A stretch of 64,000 nucleotides of DNA from Sphingobacteriales bacterium (GTDB lineage: Bacteria; Bacteroidota; Bacteroidia; Chitinophagales; UBA2359). The notes below the pieces were generated by a model, which saw only the letters and a program-made list of their open reading frames with translations, ran no database searches and was not told where the DNA came from. Shown piece by piece: positions 53,615-63,342 of this stretch. Positions within the stretch are counted from its first letter, which is position 1. Every line of letters begins with the position of its first letter. Where the stretch lies: contig JADJJT010000002.1 of the NCBI GenBank assembly GCA_016706405.1, positions 868,001 to 932,000 of the forward strand, written 5' to 3'. A program made the position numbers and the translations under genes.

Positions 53615-54259
53615 ATGAAGTCCTCCTCCTTACAATCATCGCTGCTTACCGGCTACATTTTAGCCGGCGGAAAAAGTACCCGCATGATGGGGCAGCCCAA
53701 AGGATTATTGAGTTGGCAGGGCAAAACTTTTATCGAACATATTGCCCAAGTTATACAGCCTTTTGTAAATCAAATTGTAGTAGTAGCCAACCAGCCGCAA
53801 TACACGCAATTGGGATTTACAACTATTAGTGATTTACGCACAGATTGCGGCCCATTGGCTGGTATTGAAGCAGCCCTGAGCCACGCCTCTGCAAAAACCA
53901 ATTACTGTTTGATAATTAGCTGCGATACGCCTTTAATTACACGAACTGCATTGGGTTATTTAATTAAGCAGGCTGAAACCACAAGCGCGCGCGCAATAAT
54001 AGCCAGTGATGGGCAACGCTGCCATCCTTTATTGGGTTTGTATGCTAAAAATTTGCTTCCAAACATTACCCAGTACTTAAACCAGCAGCAATTTAAATTA
54101 CAAGCGTTTATTGAAACGCTTCAACCAGCGGTGCAAATTGTTTCGTTACAAAAATTTACAAGAGGTCGTTTTCCGGTTTTGTTTAATATAAACACCCCCA
54201 ACCATTATGCCGATTTGTTAAAGGAGGATATAGATGATTGTAATTTCGATTTCGCTTGA
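53615..54259 (+). CDS. mobA: Molybdenum cofactor guanylyltransferase
   Basis: Attaches GMP to molybdopterin. The N-terminal nucleotide-binding signature is LAGGKSTRMMGQPKGLL (about 17-33), followed by DLRTDCGPLAGIEAAL and SCDTPLITRTAL. 214 aa. No other molybdenum cofactor gene is present in the window. Its 3' end overlaps that of the convergent MFS gene by 55 nt. Confidence 0.9.
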   Translation: MKSSSLQSSLLTGYILAGGKSTRMMGQPKGLLSWQGKTFIEHIAQVIQPFVNQIVVVANQPQYTQLGFTTISDLRTDCGPLAGIEAALSHASAKTNYCLIISCDTPLITRTALGYLIKQAETTSARAIIASDGQRCHPLLGLYAKNLLPNITQYLNQQQFKLQAFIETLQPAVQIVSLQKFTRGRFPVLFNINTPNHYADLLKEDIDDCNFDFA

Positions 54260-55488
54260 TAACGAAAATACAACCAGGTGGCAATTAAGCTGCCAACCAT
54301 TCCCGGAGCCAAAGCAAAGGCAACATTATGCCCCACTGCAAAACCTATTAAAATAGGCGGCAGTGCGTTGGCCAATGCCTGCACCGATTGGTTGATACCC
54401 ATTATTTGCCCCTGTTCGCTTGGCGTAGCCAAATCCGATACCAATGCCAACAAACAAGGAAAAACAATACTTTGAAAAAAAACTAAAAGCGGCAGCATTA
54501 CTACTAATTGCCAAACTTGGGTGGGCAGCAGCAAAGCGGCAAATCCCAAGCCAAACAACGGAATAAAATAGCGCAGTAAAATTTTTGGCTCAAACCGTTT
54601 GCTAAACCAGGGCAAAGCCAGTTGTTGCATCAGGGCAATTAACAATCCGGTATATATTAAAATTAATCCGGTGCCATTAAAATCTAAATGAAAACGCAGG
54701 GTAACAAAATATTGAAAAAACTGAACAAAAAATATAAAACCAATGGTTAAGGCAAAAATGGTTAAAAATAACAATCTAAAACGCGGCTCGCTAAATGCTT
54801 TTTTTACATTTAAGACCCCAGTAAACCAATATAGCGGTTTGTGTGTGGGGTTTTGCAGGGTTTCGGGCATAAAAAAGTGCAAATAAATAATATTTACAAA
54901 ACATATTCCCATAGCTAAGCCAATTGCCAACTCGTAGCTAAACCAATGAAGCGTTTGTAAGCCAACATCTATTAATATGCCTACTACAAAACCTAAACCA
55001 AAGGTTACGCCAACAATGCCAAAATTTTTAGCACTTGTTTGGGGTGTACTAAGGTCGGCAATGGCCGATTGGAGGGTAATTTGTGTTACACCTAAACAGC
55101 CATGCAAAATACGAGCTATAAAAAATAAACTAATGCTTTGCAACCAGCATCCGGATAAAATTAACCCATACGAAACAAAATTTACTAGGTAGGCCAATAA
55201 AAATACCTTTTTCCGGCCTATTCTGTCGCTTAAAGCTCCTAATAATGGCGAAGACAAAAACGAACATATCGAAAATACGCCTAATAATAAACCGTAATAG
55301 GTTGTAAGGGTAGGTTGGGTGTAATTGGCGGCAAATAGCCCTTTTTCGGGGTTGGTCGAGAAAATAAAGGGCAACAAGGGCATAATGATGCCAAATGCCG
55401 TAAAATCGAGCAACGAAGTTATAAATAGCTGTTTTAATTTATGGCTATTTTTTGAACTTGCTGCTGTGTGCAAGGAGGAGTTAGGCAA
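54205..55488 (-). CDS. MFS transporter of the TetA type
   Basis: 427 aa with 12 predicted transmembrane helices. The loop 2-3 motif SPLLGALSDRIGRKKVFLLAY is the drug:H+ antiporter signature, and a Gly/Pro-rich motif C-like stretch lies near helix 5 (GVTFGLGFVVGILID). It resembles tetracycline-type exporters, but specificity cannot be read from sequence. It converges with mobA. Confidence 0.88.
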   Translation of the reverse strand: MPNSSLHTAASSKNSHKLKQLFITSLLDFTAFGIIMPLLPFIFSTNPEKGLFAANYTQPTLTTYYGLLLGVFSICSFLSSPLLGALSDRIGRKKVFLLAYLVNFVSYGLILSGCWLQSISLFFIARILHGCLGVTQITLQSAIADLSTPQTSAKNFGIVGVTFGLGFVVGILIDVGLQTLHWFSYELAIGLAMGICFVNIIYLHFFMPETLQNPTHKPLYWFTGVLNVKKAFSEPRFRLLFLTIFALTIGFIFFVQFFQYFVTLRFHLDFNGTGLILIYTGLLIALMQQLALPWFSKRFEPKILLRYFIPLFGLGFAALLLPTQVWQLVVMLPLLVFFQSIVFPCLLALVSDLATPSEQGQIMGINQSVQALANALPPILIGFAVGHNVAFALAPGMVGSLIATWLYFRYQAKSKLQSSISSFNKSA

Positions 55489-55552
55489 AATAATTTTTGA
55501 TCAAGTAATACAAACGATACCAGATTTGGCGGCAAAAAGTTGACTTAAAATT

Positions 55553-56347
55553 TTACTCCGGATGATTAGGAGCGGTATCGGTACTATGGGCTTCTGAAAT
55601 AATATCAGCTTGTTTTTTGCGCATACGGATATTAAGCAACTCAACGGCCAACGAAAAGAAAATAGCAAAGTAAATATAGCCTTTTGGTACTTCTTGGTGG
55701 TGTAAACTGTGCAAACCCTCGAACACTAACATAAAGCCTATTAGCAACAAGAAAGCCAAAGCCAATACTTTCATGCTTGGGTGGCGGTTTATAAATTCGG
55801 CAATACTGTCTGCAAAAATAATCATAACGACCATAGAAATTACAACGGCAATAATCATAATCGTAACATTTTGTACTAAACCTACGGCAGTTAAAATTGA
55901 GTCGAACGAAAACACAATGTCAAGCATAACAATTTGAAATATTACGCTATTAAAGCTAAGCTTACGCTGCCGTGCTTGTGGGTGGTGCTCTTCGCCTTCA
56001 ATTTTTTGGTGTATTTCGTTGGTTGATTTGTACAATAAAAAAATGCCCCCTAAAAATAAAATAATATCGCGCCAAGACATAGCTAAATGGGCATCGTTTG
56101 CAATAGGAATGTGCACATTAAAAACAGGTTCTTTTAAACTTACAATCCAAGAAATACTAAATAATAATCCAATTCTTATTGCCAAAGCCAAAACTAAACC
56201 AATACGCCTTGCATTTGATTGTTGGCTTTTAGGCAGACGCCCCGACAAGATGGACAAAAACACTAAATTGTCTATGCCCAATACAATTTCCATAAAGGTT
56301 AGGGTAATTAAACTAATTAAGCCTGCGCTTGTAAGTATTTCGGCCAT
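55553..56347 (-). CDS. TerC-family integral membrane protein
   Basis: 264 aa, about seven transmembrane helices. The family's conserved acidic membrane motifs are MEIVLGIDNLVFLSIL (near the N-terminus) and LDIVFSFDSILTAVG (middle). Members are linked to metal (Mn, Ca or tellurite) handling and membrane-protein metalation. A His-rich cytosolic loop (EGEEHHPQARQRK) and a hydrophilic tail are visible. Own promoter at 56419-56426. Confidence 0.9.
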   Translation of the reverse strand: MAEILTSAGLISLITLTFMEIVLGIDNLVFLSILSGRLPKSQQSNARRIGLVLALAIRIGLLFSISWIVSLKEPVFNVHIPIANDAHLAMSWRDIILFLGGIFLLYKSTNEIHQKIEGEEHHPQARQRKLSFNSVIFQIVMLDIVFSFDSILTAVGLVQNVTIMIIAVVISMVVMIIFADSIAEFINRHPSMKVLALAFLLLIGFMLVFEGLHSLHHQEVPKGYIYFAIFFSLAVELLNIRMRKKQADIISEAHSTDTAPNHPE

Positions 56348-56418
56348 AAATAAATATAAATAGTAATAAGTGTTGGTAAATAAAAGGAATTAAACTAAGC
56401 AAAAAATTTGGAGAGGGG

Positions 56419-56426
56419 CAAAATTA
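56419..56426 (-). promoter_or_regulatory. -7 element (TAATTTTG on minus) of the terC-like gene
   Basis: CAAAATTA on the plus strand, 72 nt upstream of the ATG at 56347. Confidence 0.55.
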
Positions 56427-56508
56427 GCAATAAATTTACAAAAACAGGGTAACTGCCTTATTTTTTCCGAAATTTGCCCTTCTAAAACACTACGGCTACC
56501 GTAACACC

Positions 56509-57063
56509 ATGGACAAAATTAAGATGCAAAAAGATAAATTGCTAAAAGGTATAGCTGCGTTATTGTTATTTACAATGATATGTGTGCCGTTAAAGGCGCA
56601 ACGCTACGGCACTTGTGTTGGGCTTAGGGGGGGCAACAATGGCGTAGGAATAACAGTACAACATAGGGTTTTGCCCCGTACCACCATCGAACCTATTTTG
56701 AATTTTAATCTAAATTCAGCTTCCTTAACTGTTTTACCACAGTACCATATACCCATTATAGGCAAGTGGTTTAACTATTATGTAGGTGCGGGGCCACACT
56801 TGGGTTATAATTACACTTTGGGTTTTTATGGGGGGGCGACTGCTATTGCCGGCCTTGAATGGAAACTTCCCATTCTGCGCATTCAATTCTCGTTTGATGT
56901 AAAACCGGCTTTCCACCTATATCATCCGGATAATAAATATATCGGATGGCATACCGGGGTTTCATTGAGGTATGTTGCCATTAGCCACCGCGATTTAAAA
57001 AAACAAGAACGCGCCAACCGCCGCGCTAACCGGAAAGGTATTTTTAAATGGTGGCTATTTTGA
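56509..57063 (+). CDS. Probable small outer-membrane beta-barrel protein
   Basis: 184 aa. Signal peptide after a basic start (MQKDKLLKGIAALLLFTMICVPLKAQ, the second Met at 56524 is equally possible). The mature part has alternating beta strands: GVGITVQHRVLPRTTIEPIL, YYVGAGPHLGYN, GLEWKLPILRIQFSFDVKPAF, GWHTGVSLRYV. The C-terminus is basic (KKQERANRRANRKGIFKWWLF) and ends in an aromatic residue. Stop is TGA. Confidence 0.7.
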   Translation: MDKIKMQKDKLLKGIAALLLFTMICVPLKAQRYGTCVGLRGGNNGVGITVQHRVLPRTTIEPILNFNLNSASLTVLPQYHIPIIGKWFNYYVGAGPHLGYNYTLGFYGGATAIAGLEWKLPILRIQFSFDVKPAFHLYHPDNKYIGWHTGVSLRYVAISHRDLKKQERANRRANRKGIFKWWLF

Positions 57064-57177
57064 TGAACGGTTAAAAAATTATGCTTTATTACCTTTTTTA
57101 TTTGTATTTTTGTTGCCGGTTTTGTATATATAAAAATTTAATTGCAAGCCAAATATTATTTATACACTGATAATTAT

Positions 57178-57738
57178 ATGCAAGTTGTAAATTATTTAAA
57201 CAATACGCTTACAAGCTTGTATTGTTATTTACAAGTATTAAGCCCCCGCGATTATAGTACACCCTTACCCATTTTAATGGGGGCAAGTATAGGGCAACAC
57301 ACCCGCCATATTGTTGAGTTTTGCCAATGCTTGTTGCAACAATATCCACAAAAACAGGTTAGCTACGACCTTAGGCAGCGCAATTTACACCTCGAAAACG
57401 ACCCAAGCTATGCTTTAAATGCTATAGCCCAAGTTTGTGAGCAAATTGCTTCTTTGGGCGATGATAAAGAGAACACGCTAAACAGCGAACTGGTGCTGAT
57501 TTCGCATTTTCATCCGGATAACCCCGACGAGTTTATACATACGCCCACCACTTTAATTCGCGAATTGGTGTATAATTTAGAACACGCTATTCATCACATG
57601 GCTATCATCCGGATTGGCCTAAATACAATAGCTCCTTCGCTAACCGTACCCGATGCGTTTGGTATTGCCCCAACCACTATTCATTATCAACATCAAAATC
57701 GCCTTCAAAATAACACTAACGCTAATATTGGCAGCTAA
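57178..57738 (+). CDS. DinB-like four-helix metal-binding protein
   Basis: 186 aa from ATG 57178 (MQVVNYLNNTLTSLYCYL); the longer frame needs a TTG start. His residues in IGQHTRHIVEF and in LEHAIHHMAIIRIGL match the three-His metal site of the DinB/YfiT superfamily, placed on two helices about 100 residues apart. Members are often thiol-dependent enzymes; the substrate here is unknown. Followed by the NRDE gene after 44 nt, likely one transcript. Confidence 0.78.
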   Translation: MQVVNYLNNTLTSLYCYLQVLSPRDYSTPLPILMGASIGQHTRHIVEFCQCLLQQYPQKQVSYDLRQRNLHLENDPSYALNAIAQVCEQIASLGDDKENTLNSELVLISHFHPDNPDEFIHTPTTLIRELVYNLEHAIHHMAIIRIGLNTIAPSLTVPDAFGIAPTTIHYQHQNRLQNNTNANIGS

Positions 57739-57782
57739 CAGCAACAAGAAGCAACAAACGCCACAAACATTAAATAATAGCA

Positions 57783-58508
57783 ATGTGTACGGTAACATAT
57801 TTGCCGCTTAATGGCCCTGCTCATTTTATTTTAACTAACAACCGAGACGAAGCCCCTCATCGTCACGCTTCGGTATTGTTTTATAACGGCGACACGCAGC
57901 TTGCCTACCCCCGCGAGCCTATTGCCGGCGGCACTTGGTTAGTTTTGTCGGCACAACGCCGTTTGGTATGTTTGCTCAATGGTGCCGATTTTGCCCACAA
58001 ACGCCAAACACCTTACCGCAAAAGCAGAGGCCTGGTACTACTCGATGCTATGCAATTTGCCACCCTTGACGATTTTGCCTCGGGTTACCAACTTAAAGGC
58101 ATTGAACCGTTTAGTTTAATAATTTTTGAAAACAACCAATTAGCTTTGCTGCGCTGGAATGGCCATTTTGCAACCCTAAAACCGCTTAATGCAAATCAAC
58201 CCGAAATTTGGTCCTCATCAACCTTGTACCCAACCCATATAGCCAGCGAACGGCAACAATGGTTTGACCATTTTTTAAGCCATCAGCAACAAGCGCCGCC
58301 TACTGCTGCCCAAATTTTGCAGTTTCACCGCACGGCAGGCAGCCACGACCCCCAAAATGCTTTGGTTATGAACCGCAACAATATAGTCCAAACAATTAGT
58401 ATTAGCCAGATAGAAGTACAACAACACAGCGCCATTTTTACCTATTTTGATTTGGTTGACAATAGCCAGCAACGCATCCGGATGGAATTTGAACCACAAC
58501 CTCGGTAA
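57783..58508 (+). CDS. NRDE (TANGO2-like) family protein
   Basis: 241 aa. Starts MCTVTYLPL with Cys2, and the family's Asn-Arg-Asp-Glu motif is at 20-23 (LTNNRDEAPHR). Further conserved blocks: GGTWLVLSAQRRLVCLLNG and NALVMNRNN. The fold is NTN-hydrolase-like with Cys2 as candidate nucleophile; family roles are still debated. It ends 32 nt before the ATP-grasp gene. Confidence 0.88.
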   Translation: MCTVTYLPLNGPAHFILTNNRDEAPHRHASVLFYNGDTQLAYPREPIAGGTWLVLSAQRRLVCLLNGADFAHKRQTPYRKSRGLVLLDAMQFATLDDFASGYQLKGIEPFSLIIFENNQLALLRWNGHFATLKPLNANQPEIWSSSTLYPTHIASERQQWFDHFLSHQQQAPPTAAQILQFHRTAGSHDPQNALVMNRNNIVQTISISQIEVQQHSAIFTYFDLVDNSQQRIRMEFEPQPR

Positions 58509-58540
58509 AAAATCACTCTTATTTAACCACAACCTTTATT

Positions 58541-59596
58541 TTGTCTCAGCATATAAAACCAGTTTGGTATATACGGCTTACCCAATGGGAGTTTTGGCCG
58601 TTTTTTATGGTTTACCCTTTTGTAATGGTGTACTGGCTTTGGTGCAGTTTAAAAGCAAGGTCGTTGTTTTATTTTACGGCAGCCAACCCAAATATTGAAA
58701 CGGGTGGTATTTTTGGCGAGTCGAAAAGTAAAATATTAGCCCAGTTACCCGCCCATTTACAGCCCGCCATTGTTTTGGTAAAAGCGAGGCAAAATTGGCA
58801 TCTTACCGCGCAAGGCATAGCGCAAAAAGGCATTAGCTACCCCTTAATTGCCAAGCCCGATGTAGGCTGCCGGGGTTTATTGGTGCAAGTTATACAAAAC
58901 GAAGCCCAATTACAAGCGTACCTTAATAAATATCCGGAAATGGATGTAATAGTGCAAGCCTATGTGTTACATCCCATAGAAGCCGGTATATTTTGTTGTG
59001 TCCAACCGAACTCTTCCTCGACTACGGTAGTAACATCGGTAACCTTAAAATCATTTATGAGCGTTACCGGAGATGGCAAAAGCAATATCAGGCAATTAAT
59101 GGCAAATAACATCCACACCTCAATGCAATTAAGCCGTTTTGAAACCCATTATCCGGATGTTTTGGCGCAAATACCCTTTGATGGGCAAACTATTCTGCTC
59201 GAGCCTGTTGGCAATCATTGCAGGGGCACTAAATTTATAAACGGCAACTATTTAATTACACCGCAAATGCACCATGCGTTTACCCAGATTATGCAAACCT
59301 TGCCGGGCATGTATTACGTGCGTTTCGATTTGAGATGCCCTAGCTTAGATGATTTGGCAGCGGGGCGGAACTTACAAATTTTAGAAATTAATGGTGTCGG
59401 AGCCGAGCCAGCCCACATCTATCAATCCGGATACCCCTATTGGGCAGCCCAGCGCGATTTATTGTATCATTGGAAATTAGTTTACCAAATTGCCCGGCAC
59501 AATCACCGAAGTAAAGCAATACCTTACTATACATTTGGCGAGCTTAAAAAATATTGGAAAACGCAGAAACGATACCAATCTTATGCCGATAAATAA
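58541..59596 (+). CDS. Membrane-associated ATP-grasp-like protein
   Basis: 351 aa from a TTG start at 58541; no ATG is available before the conserved TQWEFWPFFMVYPFVMVYWLW region, which forms one or two N-terminal membrane segments. The rest has ATP-grasp features: YPLIAKPDVGCRGLLVQVI (ATP-binding Lys), VTGDGKSNIRQLM, RCRG-like HCRGTKFINGN, and YVRFDLR ... ILEINGVGAEP with the metal-binding Glu-Ile-Asn. Related to D-Ala-D-Ala ligase-like enzymes; the product is unknown. Linked to the NRDE gene. Confidence 0.82.
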   Translation: MSQHIKPVWYIRLTQWEFWPFFMVYPFVMVYWLWCSLKARSLFYFTAANPNIETGGIFGESKSKILAQLPAHLQPAIVLVKARQNWHLTAQGIAQKGISYPLIAKPDVGCRGLLVQVIQNEAQLQAYLNKYPEMDVIVQAYVLHPIEAGIFCCVQPNSSSTTVVTSVTLKSFMSVTGDGKSNIRQLMANNIHTSMQLSRFETHYPDVLAQIPFDGQTILLEPVGNHCRGTKFINGNYLITPQMHHAFTQIMQTLPGMYYVRFDLRCPSLDDLAAGRNLQILEINGVGAEPAHIYQSGYPYWAAQRDLLYHWKLVYQIARHNHRSKAIPYYTFGELKKYWKTQKRYQSYADK

Positions 59597-59598
59597 AT

Positions 59599-60597
59599 TT
59601 ATTCGTTAGCCCAGCTTGTTATTTGAGGCAAATTTTGTAAAAGCATACAATTAAAATGTTTTTTAGGGCAAGCTGAATAACCCAATTTTGAACAAGGTCG
59701 GCAGGGCAAACCGGCAACCTCCGAAATTTGGTAGAGGTGCTGTTCTGCTTCCGGATAATAAGGGTACATACCAAAACCTGGCACTGTATTACCCCAAATT
59801 GTAAACATTGGCTTTTTAAAAGCTGCCGCAATATGCATCAGGCCGGTATCGTGGGTAATTACTTTATGGGCCTGGCGCAAAACCGATGCCGATTGATGTA
59901 AATTTAAAATACCGCAGGCATTAAAGATGGCTAAATTGGCATTTTTTGCACACGCCTGTACAATGGCTTGTGCAGTAGGCATCTCGGCTTTGCCGCCTAA
60001 AAGCACAGTAGGTAGTTTTATTGTATTACACAAGGCAATGAGTTGCGCCGTAAGAAGTGCTTTTGTGGCGTAAGTTGCCCCTAATACCAAGGCAATATAA
60101 GGCTGCTTTTCTGTTTGTTGAAAAAAAACTTGTAAATCAATTTCGTTATTAGGATCAATAAAAAAATCTAAGCCAGCGTGGTCGTTTTTGATACCAAGCC
60201 CTGCCACTGCCTCAAAATACCTGTCCACAATATGTAAATTTGGCATTTTATTGATTTTAAAATTAACCAATAGCCATTTTTCAATATTTAATTTTGGAAA
60301 CGATTTGCTGGGTTTTGTCAAGGCATTTTTAATAATAAATGTCCGCTGATTGTGGTGCAAATCAACAACAAAATCGAATTGGTGCTGCCGTAAACTGCAA
60401 ATATGTTCCCATAACGAATCATCCAAACAATGTACTTTGTATATATATGGGTTAGCGCTATGTATTATTGCAAAACCCTGCTTGGTAGCCACATGTATTT
60501 CGCAATTGGGTAATTGCTGATACAAGCAGCGCAAAACAGGACTGGTTAGAACAATATCGCCAATGGCACTATAACGCAGTACTAATATTTTAGGCAC
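59599..60597 (-). CDS. Glycosyltransferase family 9 (heptosyltransferase-like)
   Basis: 332 aa GT-B enzyme. N-terminal KILVLRYSAIGDIVLTSPVLR and C-terminal ITHDTGLMHIAAAFKKPMFTIWG are the family's donor-side signatures. Members transfer heptose or related sugars in lipopolysaccharide core synthesis. A Cys cluster near the C-terminus (GLPCRPCSKLGYSACPKKHFNC) is common in this branch. It converges with the ATP-grasp gene with 2 nt between stops. Confidence 0.9.
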   Translation of the reverse strand: MPKILVLRYSAIGDIVLTSPVLRCLYQQLPNCEIHVATKQGFAIIHSANPYIYKVHCLDDSLWEHICSLRQHQFDFVVDLHHNQRTFIIKNALTKPSKSFPKLNIEKWLLVNFKINKMPNLHIVDRYFEAVAGLGIKNDHAGLDFFIDPNNEIDLQVFFQQTEKQPYIALVLGATYATKALLTAQLIALCNTIKLPTVLLGGKAEMPTAQAIVQACAKNANLAIFNACGILNLHQSASVLRQAHKVITHDTGLMHIAAAFKKPMFTIWGNTVPGFGMYPYYPEAEQHLYQISEVAGLPCRPCSKLGYSACPKKHFNCMLLQNLPQITSWANE

Positions 60598-60665
60598 TTG
60601 TTTATTTATCCGGATGAAAATTAGGTTTTAGCCTCATCAGGAAGCTATTTTGCGAAATGCTACTT

Positions 60666-62297
60666 TTAATCTTCGTTTAAAAACGGGTAGCGAAAATCGG
60701 TAGGCGGTACAAAATTTTCTTTTATTACCCTTGGCGAAACCCAGCGAATTAAATTAAGGTACGAGCCAGCCTTGTCGTTTGTTCCACTGGCGCGTGCGCC
60801 GCCAAAGGGCTGTTGGTTTACAACGGCTCCGGTAGGTTTGTCGTTAATATAAAAATTACCGGCGGCATGGCGCAACACTTTACTGGCGTGTTCAATTGCT
60901 TTGCGGTCAGTGGCTAAAAATGCGCCCGTTAAGGCATACGGCGAGGTGTTGTTTACCAACTGTAGGGTTTCGTTATATTTGTTTTCGTCATAAACATATA
61001 CAGTTAAAACTGGACCAAAAATCTCTTCGCACATAGTTGTATAATGCGGGTTATTGGTTAAAATTACAGTTGGCTCAATAAAATATCCGGTGCTTTTGTT
61101 GTAGTTGCCACCAATAATTACATCGGCGCCGCTGGCTTGGTGGGCATCGTCAATATATTTTGTAATACTGTTGAACGATTTTTCGTCAATAACGGCATTA
61201 ATAAAATTGCCAAAATTTTCGACTGTACCCATTTTGAAAGCTGCTATATCTTCTGCCATTTTCCGGATGATTTCCTTGTGCATGTTCGAGGGTAAATATG
61301 CCCTTGATGCTGCTGAACATTTTTGCCCTTGATACTCAAAGGCGCCGCGGCTTAAGGCGGTAGCTACTTCGGCGGGGTTGGCCGATGGGTGTGCAAACAC
61401 AAAATCCTTTCCGCCTGTTTCGCCTACAATGCGTGGATACGATTTATAATTGCTTATGTTTTGCCCAATGGTGCGCCACATATATTGAAACGTGCCGGTT
61501 GAGCCGGTAAAGTGAATGCCGGCAAACTCCGGATGCGCAAAACAAGCAGCACCAACATCGGGGCCGGGCGCAAAAACCAAATTAATAACGCCATCGGGCA
61601 GTCCAGCAGTTCTAAACACTTCCATTATAACTTGGGCTGAAAAAATTTGGGTTTCGGCGGGCTTCCAAACTACGGTATTACCCATCATGGCGGGCGATGA
61701 GGGCAAATTACCCGCAATAGCTGTAAAATTGAAAGGCGTAATAGCTACTACAAACCCCTCTAAGGGGCGGTATTCCATCCGGTTCCACACACCGGGCGAC
61801 GAACCTGGCTGGTTTTGGTAAATTTGTTCGGCATAATGGGCGTTAAAGCGCAAAAAGTCGGCTAACTCGCAAGCCGAGTCAATTTCGGCCTGAAAAGCAT
61901 TTTTAGATTGCCCCAGCATGGTTGCAGCGTTAATTCGGGCGCGGTAGGGGCCGGCAATTAGCTCGGCGGCTTTTAAAAATATGGCAATTCTGTGTTCCCA
62001 AGCCATGTCCTCCCAATCGGGTTTAGCGGCTAAGGCAGCCTCAATAGCTTGTTGCACATGGGTGGCATTACCTTTGTAAAAATGGCCTAAAATGTGGGCA
62101 TGTTCGTGAGGGGGGCGCATGGCAACCAAATTGTCGGTGGTAATTTGTTTGCCGCCAATATACATCGGAACAGTAATTTGTTGGGCTTTGGCAGCGGCAA
62201 GGGCAGCCTTTAATTGCTGGCGCTCGGGGGTATTGGGCGCATAGGTTAAAACTGGCTCGTTGGTAGGCAACGGCACCGAAAACACACCTTTAGGCAT
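60666..62297 (-). CDS. pruA: 1-pyrroline-5-carboxylate dehydrogenase
   Basis: Oxidises glutamate semialdehyde to glutamate in proline catabolism, using NAD+. Aldehyde dehydrogenase fold with general base Glu293 (VGETGGKD) and catalytic Cys327 (GQKCSAAS), NAD-binding FTGSTGTFQYMWR. 543 aa matches the monofunctional eukaryote-like P5CDH form. The 5' leader of about 140 nt contains a long hairpin. No putA/proline dehydrogenase gene is adjacent. Confidence 0.93.
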   Translation of the reverse strand: MPKGVFSVPLPTNEPVLTYAPNTPERQQLKAALAAAKAQQITVPMYIGGKQITTDNLVAMRPPHEHAHILGHFYKGNATHVQQAIEAALAAKPDWEDMAWEHRIAIFLKAAELIAGPYRARINAATMLGQSKNAFQAEIDSACELADFLRFNAHYAEQIYQNQPGSSPGVWNRMEYRPLEGFVVAITPFNFTAIAGNLPSSPAMMGNTVVWKPAETQIFSAQVIMEVFRTAGLPDGVINLVFAPGPDVGAACFAHPEFAGIHFTGSTGTFQYMWRTIGQNISNYKSYPRIVGETGGKDFVFAHPSANPAEVATALSRGAFEYQGQKCSAASRAYLPSNMHKEIIRKMAEDIAAFKMGTVENFGNFINAVIDEKSFNSITKYIDDAHQASGADVIIGGNYNKSTGYFIEPTVILTNNPHYTTMCEEIFGPVLTVYVYDENKYNETLQLVNNTSPYALTGAFLATDRKAIEHASKVLRHAAGNFYINDKPTGAVVNQQPFGGARASGTNDKAGSYLNLIRWVSPRVIKENFVPPTDFRYPFLNED

Positions 62298-62352
62298 AGA
62301 TAAGATAATAAAAAGTAAGAAGAAAGGGTTTCAACCAAACTAAAACAATAAA

Positions 62353-62393
62353 ACATTTTCCGGATATAAAAGCGTTTTACATCCGGAAAATGT
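62353..62393 (-). terminator. Hairpin with TCCGGA arms in the pruA leader
   Basis: ACATTTTCCGGAT and ATCCGGAAAATGT form a perfect 13-bp stem. It lies after the stop of the START-domain gene (62472) and between the pruA promoter candidate and its ATG, so it could end the upstream transcript or sit in the pruA leader. No strong T run. Confidence 0.6.
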
Positions 62394-62444
62394 ATAAATT
62401 AAGAATAAAATATAGTTTCTACTACAATTAGTTCTATCATCACG

Positions 62445-62452
62445 CAAAATTA
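62445..62452 (-). promoter_or_regulatory. Candidate -7 element (TAATTTTG on minus) of pruA
   Basis: CAAAATTA on the plus strand, 148 nt upstream of the pruA ATG, in the gap between two leftward genes. Confidence 0.5.
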
Positions 62453-62471
62453 GCAAAAAAACTGCAATCGT

Positions 62472-63104
62472 CTATTTTTCTAATTTGCTTTTCATATTAA
62501 GCAAGGTATAAAAGGGCACGTCTGTCATGGTCATGTTTGCCGCCCAAGCAGGTACCGAGCCGCCCGAGTCGCTGACGGCCTGATAAACTACATCGGTGGT
62601 TGTGGCATTAACCGGGGTAAGTTTCCAATAACCGTCTAATTTTTTTATCCGGATGCGATTGGATTTTTCTGGAATTTCGTTTGGGGCGCATGATAAGGCT
62701 ATTGTTATTGTGCCGCTGGCATCTGTAGTGGCAAGGCAATGGCTTATTAAATCTCGGTCGGTAATTGGCCAGGGGGCATCGGTAACGGTATAAACATAAT
62801 GTTCATATTTACTAACTTGCCTTACTAGTTTGCTTTCGGGGCAAGTGTGCATCCAAGTGTGATAGCTGTCAAAATCTTGTAGCAAGGCCAAACACGCATC
62901 GCTATCAGTATTTATACGTACTGTGCCTTTAAAAGCTTTTAACGAGTAGCCCGGCATTACTTTAGTATAAACTTTAATCCCCTTTTGGTTTTTAACAAGT
63001 TCCCAATCAGGCTTTATTGCTTGTGGGGTTTCGGCCGGCAAATAATAGGGGGTGGCAAAACTATTTAACAGCCAAACGAAAATAACTACAAATAAATTTA
63101 GCAT
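62472..63104 (-). CDS. Exported START-domain protein
   Basis: 210 aa. Signal peptide (MLNLFVVIFVWLLNSFATPYY), then a START lipid-binding domain: WELVKNQKGIKVYTKVMPGYSLKAFKGTV, YHTWMHTCPESKLVRQV, YVYTVTDAPWPITDRDLI and YQAVSDSGGSVPAWAANM. It should bind a lipid or sterol-like ligand in the periplasm or at the envelope. It precedes pruA in the same direction but with its own gap. Confidence 0.88.
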   Translation of the reverse strand: MLNLFVVIFVWLLNSFATPYYLPAETPQAIKPDWELVKNQKGIKVYTKVMPGYSLKAFKGTVRINTDSDACLALLQDFDSYHTWMHTCPESKLVRQVSKYEHYVYTVTDAPWPITDRDLISHCLATTDASGTITIALSCAPNEIPEKSNRIRIKKLDGYWKLTPVNATTTDVVYQAVSDSGGSVPAWAANMTMTDVPFYTLLNMKSKLEK

Positions 63105-63342
63105 AATAAAAAGGTTTAGGTTATGAATAAGTTGTTCTTATTGATATTAACTTTGATAACAGATAGAATTTAAAGTTGTTGTCTTTACTTTGACATTTCT
63201 GTTTTTTTATGGTTTAGTACTCACACAGTTTTTTTACGAAAATAAATTCTATTTTTTCCTTAGCTCAAAAATTATCCGGACTTTTGCCTTTAACTCAGTT
63301 CAACCATTAGGACTTAAAATTAAAATCACCTTAAATCAATAC